Below, piece after piece: positions 8,980-17,654 of a DNA stretch of 64,000 bases (positions are counted from its first letter, which is position 1; every line of letters begins with the position of its first letter). Origin of the DNA: Treponema bryantii (GTDB taxonomy: Bacteria; Spirochaetota; Spirochaetia; Treponematales; Treponemataceae); contig NZ_FORI01000001.1 in assembly GCF_900113965.1 (NCBI RefSeq), positions 389,477 to 453,476 of the forward strand, written 5' to 3'. Both the position numbers and the translations under genes were made by a program. The notes beneath the pieces are model-generated. The model did no database searches and had not been told where the DNA came from. It worked only from the letters and a program-made list of their open reading frames with translations.

Positions 8980-11900
8980 ATGGTTAACATGAAAAAAGTT
9001 TTATTGATTCCAGCAATTTGTATTTTATTCGCAAGTCTGCTGACCGCTCATGGTAAAGGAGACGTTGAAGATATCAACGTTGAAAACATGAACAGCTGGC
9101 AGGAGCAGTTCGATTTGGAAAGCCGCAAACCAGGTAAGTACAACATCTTAATTACTGCCCGCGACCTTGGTGGAAACGTACACATCGAAGGTCCACATAA
9201 CCTTTATCTCGATCCAAAATCAGATCTCCCGATTTGTGGTATTACAAACCCGTATCCAAACATGCGCGTTGTAGGAAACCTCAACATTGTAGGTACCTGT
9301 GTGGATGATGATGGAGTTTCACGAGTAGACCTTGTCCTTGATGAAGGAATGGAAACCGAAAAGCACGTAACCGCAGAAGGAAAAGAATTCTGGTCATATT
9401 ATCTCGACACAAACGACCTTGAAGAAGGACCTCATACAATTAAAGTAATTGGTTATGATATTAATAATGAACCAAAAGTAAGTAATCCTTATACTCTCAC
9501 CTGGCAGCTCGACCGTAAACAGCCGGTAACAGAAATTCAGGACAAGACAATGGGTATTCTTGTTTCTGGAAATGTTAAGTTTGACGGTATTGTTTCAGAT
9601 GGAAACGGAATTAAAGAGCTTTATTATTCTGTTGATAACGGCGAAAACTTTATACCTCTGAAGTTTGGCGGCAACAAGAATAAAGACCTTTGTGATTTTA
9701 CAGTTTCTGTTGATACTAAGAAATTCCAGGATGGACCTGCAGTTCTCTGGTTTAAGGCAATTGATAGAGCCGGATCTGTGGGAATGTATTCCTTCCTTTA
9801 TTTTATTGATAATACTAAGCCGGATGTAGGTATTGTTTACCCTGCAGAAGGCCAGACAATGAACGGTAAGTTTACAGTTGCCGGTTATGCAAAAGATACA
9901 ATCGGTGTAACAGAACTTACATGGACTTTTGGCGCTCAGAGCGGAACTTTTGACCTTATTCCTGGTAACCCATACTGGGCCGTAAACGTAGACACACTCG
10001 GCGGAAAAGAAAAATCACAGAAGTTTACTATTCACGCAAAAGACCGTGCTGGAAACGTTGTAGATGTAACCCGCAATATTCCATTGAATCAGGAACTTGA
10101 TAAGCCTGTTCTTAGTATTTCAGAGCCTGTAGATGGTCAGAACTTTGGTGATTCAGATCCTCTGTTCGTTCGTGGTATTGCAACAGACCCTGATGGAGTA
10201 AAAGAAGTTCGCATTCAGCTCGACCAGAATGAACCGATTATTCAGGAAACAAAGGGTGTCTTCTATTATCAGCTTTGTACAGCACAGGATCTTTCAGCTG
10301 GAAATCATAAAGTAACTATTACAGCTGTAGATGTAAATGATGTTGTTGGAAACCCAACTGTAATTAATATTGCTTCACGCGGAATTACACCTCAGTTTGC
10401 AGATGCAAAGGTTTCTAGCGGAAAAGAAGCAGAAGACTTTGTAAACGGAATGGAAATCCATCCTGAAAGTGGAAAGACCTTCTCTCTTGGAATTACTTCA
10501 GGAATTGGAATTGTAAAAGTTGCTTCTTCTCTTACATGGGGAACAGACGGTCTTGCAGAAACTTCAGTTGATCTTAAGAACGTAACTTCTTATACATACA
10601 CACTCCCAATTCTTCCAGACAGTGCAAAGGGTGTAATGAACCTTACTGTAACTGCAGAAGATATTATTGGCCGTGTTTCAACTTACAGAGCAATTTACTA
10701 TGTAACAAATACAACAGTTGTAAAATCAGAAGAGCCTGTAATTGTATTTGATGACAGCACCGTTGCAGAAGACGGTTCAATTATCAGTGATCCTAACTTC
10801 CCTGTAACTGGTTACCTTATTGGAGCAAATGCTTCAAGCGCAGAGCTTGTTCCTGCAACAAAGTTTGCAAAGGTTGAACTGGACGGAAATCTCATTAAGC
10901 TCATTCCTCTTGATGCAATTGGAAGTTCGGAGCCTGTTGTTGTAAGAATTAAGACAGATAAGGGCAAGACAGTTGAGTCTCGCCAGCTTAAGTTCCGTGC
11001 AGATACAGCACTCCCAGAAATTACAATCAATGATTATTCAGATTCTAAGGCAATTGCAGGCCTTGAAGGACCAGTAAGCATTAGCGGTAAGGTTACCTGC
11101 GAAACTGGCGTTGGCGGACTTAAGTACAGAGTTATGTCTGCCAAGGTAGATATTCAGAAAGGAATTATTGCAACTACAACAGCTCCTGCTGCAAACGACG
11201 ACTTTAAGAAAGTTGATGTAGAAAAGGACGGTTCTTTCAAGTTTGATTTTGATGCTTCAGACTATGGTTATGGCCTTCACATTGTTGAGCTTATTGCTGA
11301 AAGTGCCGGTGGAAATCAGCTTGCAAAGGCTTTTGCTGTTAAGAATATTCCGGATGTAGAAGAGCAGAACGGTAAGATGCCTGCTCCAAAAGCTCCGGCT
11401 GTATTCTGGGCAGACGGTTTTGATGTTTATGCCCTTGCAGTTTATCAGGGTGAACTTGAATCAGATTATCAGAGCTTCCTTCGTGCAGATATGATTGAAG
11501 GAAACAATCCTGTAAGCTTTGCTTCTGCAACTGCTGCAGACGGAAAACCTGTTGCAGGTAAGTTCACAGCTGTAAAGAAGCCTTCACTTTCTGCACACAT
11601 TGCACAGATTAATGATGAAGAATACAAGAGCGGTATGCCGGTAGTTCTCGGCTACAACTCAAAAGATATTGCAACAATCCGCCTTTATATTGATACAGGT
11701 GCTGCAGTTAATTCTGTAAACTTTGAAGTTACCGGAGAAGAAATTGCCGGTGGCGCTGTAAGTCAGAAGGGTGCTGCAAAGCTGATTAAGCCTACACCAG
11801 AAGAACCAATGCGCTGGATTGCAGAAATTCCTGTAACAAATCTTCCTTCTCGTGTTAATAAGCTCAGCGCTGTAATTAAGGCAGGTGCTCTTGAACAGAC

Positions 11901-14900
11901 AGTAACTGGTTCGTTCACAGTAGTTCGTGCTGCAGACCAAGCTCTTCTTAATGACAAAGAAGGCATTTATCCTATGCCAGCTACTGGCACAGATTATGAT
12001 GATATTGATAACACTTATGTTTTGAGCAATGGTTCACAGTTCTTCTATTATGTAAACTACAACGCACCACTCAAGGTAGAACTTGTTTCTGCTACACAGG
12101 GGCTTGCAGTTGATACAAACGGAAATCTCATTACTCTTTACGCTGAAAAAGACGGTAACTACAAGAACGTTGTTGTAAAGGTAACAGACCGCTTTGGCGA
12201 TGTACATAACTCAGCTCCACTGAACTTTATTGCCAACACAAGTGCCCCAGAAATCAACTTTGTAACTCCAGAGCTCTTCCAGTGGGTTGGAAATACCTTC
12301 AAGCTTTCGGGTACAGCAGCTCATCCTCTTGGAATCAGAGCAGTTGAATACTCTCTTGATAACGGTGAAACTTGGGAAAGCTTTGATCTTTCAAAGAACA
12401 ATAACAGAGTTGGTGTAACCTTCTCTAAAGATATTAGCCTTGCAGATGTACCAGATGGACTTATCAGAATTAATATGCGTGCCCGCGACACATCTGGACA
12501 TGAATCTTATGTTTACACATCTGCTTATAAGGATGTAACTCCACCAGAGGTTCGTGTAGTTGAGCCTCAGGAAATTGATGTTGTAAACGGTGATAACCTT
12601 ATCGTATTTGAGGTTATTGATAATGCACTTCTTGCTAAGGCAGAGTATATTGCTCCTCCAGAAAAGGGAAGAACAAATACACATCTTCCAATTGAATTGA
12701 ATCCTCTTATTTACACACACGTTGGTACACCAGAGGCTCCAATCAATGATGCAATGTCATTTGCCTTTACTGATGATGCGGGCAACGTAGCAACAGTAGA
12801 GTCATGGTCATTCAGCATCGACAGTGAATCAGACTTGCCAAGAGCAGAAATCCACGTGCCGGAAGACATGCAGGTAATTACCCGCGACTTTACAATTTCG
12901 GGCGTTGTTTATGATGATGATGGTGAATCTTCAATCTTCTATAAGATTGATAACGGAGACTACAAGCAGGTTTCTACAAAAGAAGTATTCAAGAGAACTG
13001 TAGCAGATGCTGAATACAAGCTGAACACAAGCTTCTCTATTGATGTACCTCTTGAAACAATGACTGATAACGAGCATACAGTTACTGTTTATGCAGTTGA
13101 TATCAACGGTGTTAAAGGTCCGGAAGTAGAACGCACATACCGCATCTCTCTTGAAGAGCCAAAGGGTGCTGTAGAAAAACCTACAATCGATACTTCAGTT
13201 CGTAACCTTGTAACAATTTCCGGTTGGGCAAGCGATAAGAACGGAATTGCAAACATTAAGGTTTCTCTTGATAACGGTAACTCTTATAACGAGGCTGTTG
13301 GAACAGAGAACTGGTCTTACACAGTAGATACACGTGCAATTCCAGGTGGAACTCAGGTAGTCTTCCTTAAGGTAACAGATAATTACGGAATTCAGGGACT
13401 TTACTCAAGCCTTATCAATATTGATAACGATGCTCCTGTACTGAACCTTGAACTTCCTCTTGATGATTCAACAACAACTGGTCAGCTCTTCTTCTCTGGT
13501 TATACTTTCGATAACGTAGAAGTTACAGACCTCTACCTTACAATCAGAAACCTCGAAAAGGGTTCTTCACCAAGTGTTCGCAATATGAAGATTGACCGCA
13601 TCATTGGTGAAACAGTTGATATGCGCGACCTTCCAGACGGCTTCTACAACGTAGAACTTACTGGAAAAGATAAAGCCGGAAACATAACTAACGTCAGCCG
13701 CAACATTCACCTTGAAAAGAATATTGCTCCTGCTACTGTAGACATTCTTTACCCACTTGAGGGTGAGCATAAGAACGGTGTATTTACAGTTTACGGTCAG
13801 GCAGAATCTGAAAGCGAAATCACTTTGCTGAACCTTTGGGTTGATGACAAGTTTATTTCGAATACAACACTTACAAGCTGCGGCTTCTTTAAGTTTGATG
13901 TTGGACCAGAACAGATTGATGAAGGTGTACATACTTACTATGTAGAATCAGTTCTTTCTTCTGGAAAGTCTGTTAAGTCTAGAGTTCAGACAATTACTTA
14001 CAGTCCTATTGGACCTTGGGTAACAATTGATAACTTTACTTACGGAGACTTTGCAATCAACCGTCCATACATCAGAGGACAGGCTGGTTACTCAATCAGT
14101 GAAGATGAACTCTTGTTCTCAAGAACTAAGGAAGCAACTGCAGAACAGAAGGCTATTACAGCCGCTAAGAAAGTTGCTAAGATTGAAATCAGTTTCGATA
14201 ACGGTAAGACATTTACAGAGCTTTCAACAAATGAAAAGTGGATGTACCGTATCGAAAATCAGGATATTGCAGAGGGTTACCACTTCTTCCTTATCCGTGC
14301 TACAATGAAGAATGGTGAAACTGCCATTACAAGAACAATCATTCAGGTTGATAACACTGCACCTTCAATCCGTCTGATTGCTCCAACAAATGGTGGACGC
14401 TATAACCAGGTACTTAATGCATCTGGTCTTTCAAATGATGATGTTGAACTTGAAAATGTAACTGTTACTCTGCGTAAGGGTGATAAGTCTGCATACGAGA
14501 TTCCATCATTCATCCAGGGTCTTTACTTAGACTTCAGATTCTGGGGTGAATCTCTGTTCGCAGTAGGTGCCGGACTTACCTTCTTTGATGATGTTGTAAA
14601 GGTTCAGGCTTCTTACGGACAGTTCACACAGCAGCAGCGTGACGCAGTATCTAATCTGTTCAAGCTTGATTTGACAGATATGCGTTATGGTGGAAATATC
14701 TTCAGTTTGAAGATTATTGCAAATATTGCTTCGCTTCCATTCAGCTTCTTCTTAGGACACGACTGGGATTGGCTCTATGCCGGATTCGCAGTAGGTGCCG
14801 AGTTTGCAATGTTTACTCAGACAAACAGTGGAAAGGAACAGATTCTTTCTTCACTGCTGGCTCAGATTGAGTTCCCTAAGGTTAAGCTGCAGAACGTTAA

Positions 14901-15027
14901 GATGTTCAGTTCGTTCTCGCTCTATACTGAAGGCTCATTGTGGTTCATTCCTACCGACGTCTCAGGTACAAACATTAAGAGTTTGATTCCTCAGATTGCT
15001 GTTGGCTTCAGAACGAATATCTTCTAG
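8980..15027 (+). CDS. Giant Ig-like repeat surface protein with C-terminal barrel-like domain
   Basis: A 2015-residue exported protein. The signal peptide is MKKVLLIPAICILFASLLTA, with ATG 8980 after GAGGTG and a second ATG at 8989. Most of the length is tandem Ig-like/cadherin-like beta-sandwich repeats with the recurring pattern (I/V)xGxAxDxxGIxxVxxSLDNG. Examples are near residues 185, 290, 395, 700, 1108 (LSGTAAHPLGI), 1306 (ISGVVYDDDGE), 1413 (ISGWASDKNGI) and 1510. The last ~170 residues (from about 1844) change character. They are aromatic-rich amphipathic strands ending VGFRTNIF, with a terminal Phe like outer-membrane barrels. It probably heads an operon with the next genes (spacing 14 bp). 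Inferred role: a long extracellular or periplasmic stalk anchored in the outer membrane. Confidence 0.8.
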   Translation: MVNMKKVLLIPAICILFASLLTAHGKGDVEDINVENMNSWQEQFDLESRKPGKYNILITARDLGGNVHIEGPHNLYLDPKSDLPICGITNPYPNMRVVGNLNIVGTCVDDDGVSRVDLVLDEGMETEKHVTAEGKEFWSYYLDTNDLEEGPHTIKVIGYDINNEPKVSNPYTLTWQLDRKQPVTEIQDKTMGILVSGNVKFDGIVSDGNGIKELYYSVDNGENFIPLKFGGNKNKDLCDFTVSVDTKKFQDGPAVLWFKAIDRAGSVGMYSFLYFIDNTKPDVGIVYPAEGQTMNGKFTVAGYAKDTIGVTELTWTFGAQSGTFDLIPGNPYWAVNVDTLGGKEKSQKFTIHAKDRAGNVVDVTRNIPLNQELDKPVLSISEPVDGQNFGDSDPLFVRGIATDPDGVKEVRIQLDQNEPIIQETKGVFYYQLCTAQDLSAGNHKVTITAVDVNDVVGNPTVINIASRGITPQFADAKVSSGKEAEDFVNGMEIHPESGKTFSLGITSGIGIVKVASSLTWGTDGLAETSVDLKNVTSYTYTLPILPDSAKGVMNLTVTAEDIIGRVSTYRAIYYVTNTTVVKSEEPVIVFDDSTVAEDGSIISDPNFPVTGYLIGANASSAELVPATKFAKVELDGNLIKLIPLDAIGSSEPVVVRIKTDKGKTVESRQLKFRADTALPEITINDYSDSKAIAGLEGPVSISGKVTCETGVGGLKYRVMSAKVDIQKGIIATTTAPAANDDFKKVDVEKDGSFKFDFDASDYGYGLHIVELIAESAGGNQLAKAFAVKNIPDVEEQNGKMPAPKAPAVFWADGFDVYALAVYQGELESDYQSFLRADMIEGNNPVSFASATAADGKPVAGKFTAVKKPSLSAHIAQINDEEYKSGMPVVLGYNSKDIATIRLYIDTGAAVNSVNFEVTGEEIAGGAVSQKGAAKLIKPTPEEPMRWIAEIPVTNLPSRVNKLSAVIKAGALEQTVTGSFTVVRAADQALLNDKEGIYPMPATGTDYDDIDNTYVLSNGSQFFYYVNYNAPLKVELVSATQGLAVDTNGNLITLYAEKDGNYKNVVVKVTDRFGDVHNSAPLNFIANTSAPEINFVTPELFQWVGNTFKLSGTAAHPLGIRAVEYSLDNGETWESFDLSKNNNRVGVTFSKDISLADVPDGLIRINMRARDTSGHESYVYTSAYKDVTPPEVRVVEPQEIDVVNGDNLIVFEVIDNALLAKAEYIAPPEKGRTNTHLPIELNPLIYTHVGTPEAPINDAMSFAFTDDAGNVATVESWSFSIDSESDLPRAEIHVPEDMQVITRDFTISGVVYDDDGESSIFYKIDNGDYKQVSTKEVFKRTVADAEYKLNTSFSIDVPLETMTDNEHTVTVYAVDINGVKGPEVERTYRISLEEPKGAVEKPTIDTSVRNLVTISGWASDKNGIANIKVSLDNGNSYNEAVGTENWSYTVDTRAIPGGTQVVFLKVTDNYGIQGLYSSLINIDNDAPVLNLELPLDDSTTTGQLFFSGYTFDNVEVTDLYLTIRNLEKGSSPSVRNMKIDRIIGETVDMRDLPDGFYNVELTGKDKAGNITNVSRNIHLEKNIAPATVDILYPLEGEHKNGVFTVYGQAESESEITLLNLWVDDKFISNTTLTSCGFFKFDVGPEQIDEGVHTYYVESVLSSGKSVKSRVQTITYSPIGPWVTIDNFTYGDFAINRPYIRGQAGYSISEDELLFSRTKEATAEQKAITAAKKVAKIEISFDNGKTFTELSTNEKWMYRIENQDIAEGYHFFLIRATMKNGETAITRTIIQVDNTAPSIRLIAPTNGGRYNQVLNASGLSNDDVELENVTVTLRKGDKSAYEIPSFIQGLYLDFRFWGESLFAVGAGLTFFDDVVKVQASYGQFTQQQRDAVSNLFKLDLTDMRYGGNIFSLKIIANIASLPFSFFLGHDWDWLYAGFAVGAEFAMFTQTNSGKEQILSSLLAQIEFPKVKLQNVKMFSSFSLYTEGSLWFIPTDVSGTNIKSLIPQIAVGFRTNIF

Positions 15028-15041
15028 GCAAAGGAGTTAGA

Positions 15042-16166
15042 ATGTTTGGAAGAAAATTAAAAATATTATCGTTTAGTGTTTTGCTGCTATGTTTTTCTTC
15101 AAAGCTCTTTGCTCTGGAAGAATATGTCAGCGAAATTTACAAACAGATTGATACCTGTTTTTCTGCGAAGGATGATTCGAAGTTAAATACAATTCTGTCC
15201 AGAAATGTAAATGACAGATATTACTATTTGATGGAAAATTATACTCAGAAGAAAATCAGACGTTTGATTGTAAATAACGAATATGATTTTGCAATGGCTG
15301 CTACCCTTGTTGTTATTGAGAACAATCTTGATAACGAAGAAGCAGTTGAAATGTACAGTATGATTTCCGATGCCTATGAAATTCAGAAGAAGCATGAGGC
15401 AGAACTTGAACATCAGCGACAGCTTGAGCTTGCCCGCATTCAGATGGAAAAGGAAAAACAGAGAGGCAGCGTAGAAAAAGAATACGTTGCAGCCAGCCAG
15501 ACTTCTACAGGTGCTGTATATGTTTCTGGAAAGGAAACAAATCTTACAAGTACAAACTGGAAGCTTAAGATAGGTATGGTTGATCTCCTTCATCTGTACG
15601 AAAAAGAAAGTGAAATTAGCACTATCCATTATGGTGTATGTCTGGACTTTAATTATAAATATACAATGGAAACCAAAAATGTCTTAGGATTAGACCTTTT
15701 TGCTGGAGCCCAGTTCCTTGCAATTGCTGATGAAGAAAAATTGGTTCCATTGCTTGCAGATGCAGAAGCTGCCGTAAAATATGCATTTGCAAAACTTTCC
15801 AAGAATATGTTTATAAGAGTTGGATTTAATGCTATTATTACAGGTAAGTCGGAATTAGCTATTGAAACAGATGGCGTTCTTAATAACTTCTATTCTCCAT
15901 TTGTGGGAATTAAGTTTGAAGATATTCCGCTTGGTAATATGAGACTTGATTTTGCAGCCGACTGGCTGGCAGGTCACCTCTTTGTAAAAGATGTAAAGGC
16001 AGCTGCGGGAGCTGCATTAAATATTGCAATTCCGTTTGCTGAATTGGAAAAAGTTAAACTTAATCTTAATGTTGGATTAAGGGATAGATTCTTCCTTAAG
16101 AACGAGGGAATGGAAAATCGAGCTAGTCTGATATTGGCTCTTGGAGTGGAAAATGTTGTTAGGTAA
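15042..16166 (+). CDS. Exported protein with barrel-like C-terminus, unknown function
   Basis: A 374-residue protein with a clear signal peptide (LKILSFSVLLLCFSSKLFA) and an AAGGAG ribosome-binding site. Residues about 25-115 are helical and TPR-like. Residues about 115-160 form a highly charged coiled-coil stretch (HEAELEHQRQLELARIQ). The C-terminal ~200 residues show alternating beta-strands (LDLFAGAQFLAI, MFIRVGFNAII, MRLDFAADWLAG), as in an outer-membrane barrel. I do not recognise a named family. It lies 14 bp after the giant Ig protein and overlaps the following HD-GYP-like gene, so the three are probably translated as one unit. Confidence 0.7.
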   Translation: MFGRKLKILSFSVLLLCFSSKLFALEEYVSEIYKQIDTCFSAKDDSKLNTILSRNVNDRYYYLMENYTQKKIRRLIVNNEYDFAMAATLVVIENNLDNEEAVEMYSMISDAYEIQKKHEAELEHQRQLELARIQMEKEKQRGSVEKEYVAASQTSTGAVYVSGKETNLTSTNWKLKIGMVDLLHLYEKESEISTIHYGVCLDFNYKYTMETKNVLGLDLFAGAQFLAIADEEKLVPLLADAEAAVKYAFAKLSKNMFIRVGFNAIITGKSELAIETDGVLNNFYSPFVGIKFEDIPLGNMRLDFAADWLAGHLFVKDVKAAAGAALNIAIPFAELEKVKLNLNVGLRDRFFLKNEGMENRASLILALGVENVVR

Positions 16167-17622
16167 GCTTAAAAGAATTGTCATTGCATTATTTGTGGTC
16201 TTCTTCACTGCCGAGGTTTTTGCGGCAACAACAGATTTAGCAGTTCGCTTTCTGGACAAGGCTAATGAGGCTTATGAAGATGGAAATGTTGAAGATGCGT
16301 ATAAGTATGTAAATCAGGCACTCGCAGTTGCCAAGGATGAGGCTTCTCAGACAAATGTTCTGTACTTTGCCCAGACTGTTTACAAGCAGAAGTTAATTAA
16401 TCTTCAGAATAAATATGATGATATGGCTCTTATTGATATCAAGATGAATCTTGAGAAGTATCCTAATATTGAGAATACAACAATCAAGAAACTTGTAAAG
16501 CAGATAGAGCAGGATCAGGAAAATAAGGAAAAAGCTGCACAGAAGGCAGAAACTGCAGCTCAGCGAAAGGTAGAGCAGGAGCGTTTTGAAGCTCAGCAGG
16601 AATCTATGGATGCTCAGGCAAAGGCAATGAAAGAACAGGCCGATGCAATGAAGGAGCAGGCTGAAGCTACAAAGCAGAGCCAGAAAGAGTTTAAGGATGC
16701 CCTTGAGTCTGGACTTAAAGACATGGGAAATACTTTTACAGACGCCTTCTCTGAAACTGCAAAAGAAACAAAGCGTTCTACACGCGTAATTGCTTTCTCA
16801 ATAATTGGTATTGCAATCATTATCGTGTTCCTTGTTCTTCTGATTATGGTAATCATCAGAAAAGCTGCAAAGGCAAACATCATGCAGCAGGAACAGTATG
16901 CACAGGCATTCAAGCTTCTTGCTCAGAATCAGAGCCAGACAAACCGCATTATGCTTGGCGGTATTACAGATATCTATGGTGGAAATCCTTCTTTAAGAAT
17001 TGCAGGATCTTCTACCTGGGCTCCAGCACAGGCACTTCCAGATGTAACCTTCTCTGAAGAGGATGAAGAAGAGCTTAAGCAGCTTGCTGTTAAGTGTGAA
17101 GAAATTGGTCAGCAGATTGATAATGTTACTGGCCGTAAGAATAACTCAAAGAACGTTTCCGAACTGGTTTACAAGCTTTCTATTCAGCTTGGACTTCCAC
17201 AGGGAATGGCAATGCTCAACTTCTGTGCCGCTATGATTTACGACGCAGGATTCCTTGCAATTGACCCTGATCTTCTTGTTGCAACTCAGCTTACAGAAGA
17301 AGAAAAGCATGCTTTGAATGAGCACGTTAATCTTGCAGAAAAGCACCTTGAATTTGTTCCTAAGAAGTACTGGAGTGTATTTGAAGATGCTGCTACAAAG
17401 CATCACGAAAATATTGACGGTTCGGGATATCCTAATGGTATTTCTGGCGACGAGATTCCTCAGATTGCCCGCCTTATCCGTGTTGCAGAAACTTATGTTT
17501 CGCTTTCAAGTAAGCGTGCATACCGTGGTGCAATGGATAAAGAGACTGCTGTTAATACCCTTAAGGAACAGCCAGGCCTTTACGACCAGGAAGTCGTAGA
17601 AGCCCTCGACAAGATAGTATAA
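16153..17622 (+). CDS. Membrane protein with degenerate HD-GYP domain
   Basis: A 489-residue protein. The start at ATG 16153 is preferred because GGAG lies about 6 nt upstream; a TTG at 16141 would add four residues. It has a signal or membrane segment (IVIALFVVFFTAEVFA) and TPR-like helices (about 25-120). A Gln/Ala/Lys-rich coiled coil follows (about 120-190), then a transmembrane helix (IIGIAIIIVFLVLLIMVII, about 220-240). The C-terminus is an HD-GYP fold (about 330-489). The GYP part is intact (HHENIDGSGYP), but the first HD is replaced: MIYDAGF stands where family members have LLHDIGK. The later VADxFDAL segment reads VAETYVSL. Metal ligands are therefore missing, so cyclic-di-GMP hydrolysis is doubtful and a sensing or scaffold role is possible. 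It overlaps the previous gene by 14 bp. Confidence 0.8.
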   Translation: MLLGKLKRIVIALFVVFFTAEVFAATTDLAVRFLDKANEAYEDGNVEDAYKYVNQALAVAKDEASQTNVLYFAQTVYKQKLINLQNKYDDMALIDIKMNLEKYPNIENTTIKKLVKQIEQDQENKEKAAQKAETAAQRKVEQERFEAQQESMDAQAKAMKEQADAMKEQAEATKQSQKEFKDALESGLKDMGNTFTDAFSETAKETKRSTRVIAFSIIGIAIIIVFLVLLIMVIIRKAAKANIMQQEQYAQAFKLLAQNQSQTNRIMLGGITDIYGGNPSLRIAGSSTWAPAQALPDVTFSEEDEEELKQLAVKCEEIGQQIDNVTGRKNNSKNVSELVYKLSIQLGLPQGMAMLNFCAAMIYDAGFLAIDPDLLVATQLTEEEKHALNEHVNLAEKHLEFVPKKYWSVFEDAATKHHENIDGSGYPNGISGDEIPQIARLIRVAETYVSLSSKRAYRGAMDKETAVNTLKEQPGLYDQEVVEALDKIV

Positions 17623-17654
17623 ATATTTCACTATAAATTGCCGATAAAGAGAGT

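Noticed and set aside
10812-13932. Long minus-strand ORFs opposite the Ig-repeat gene
   Set aside because: They are shadows of the coding frame: no ribosome-binding sites and low-complexity translations.
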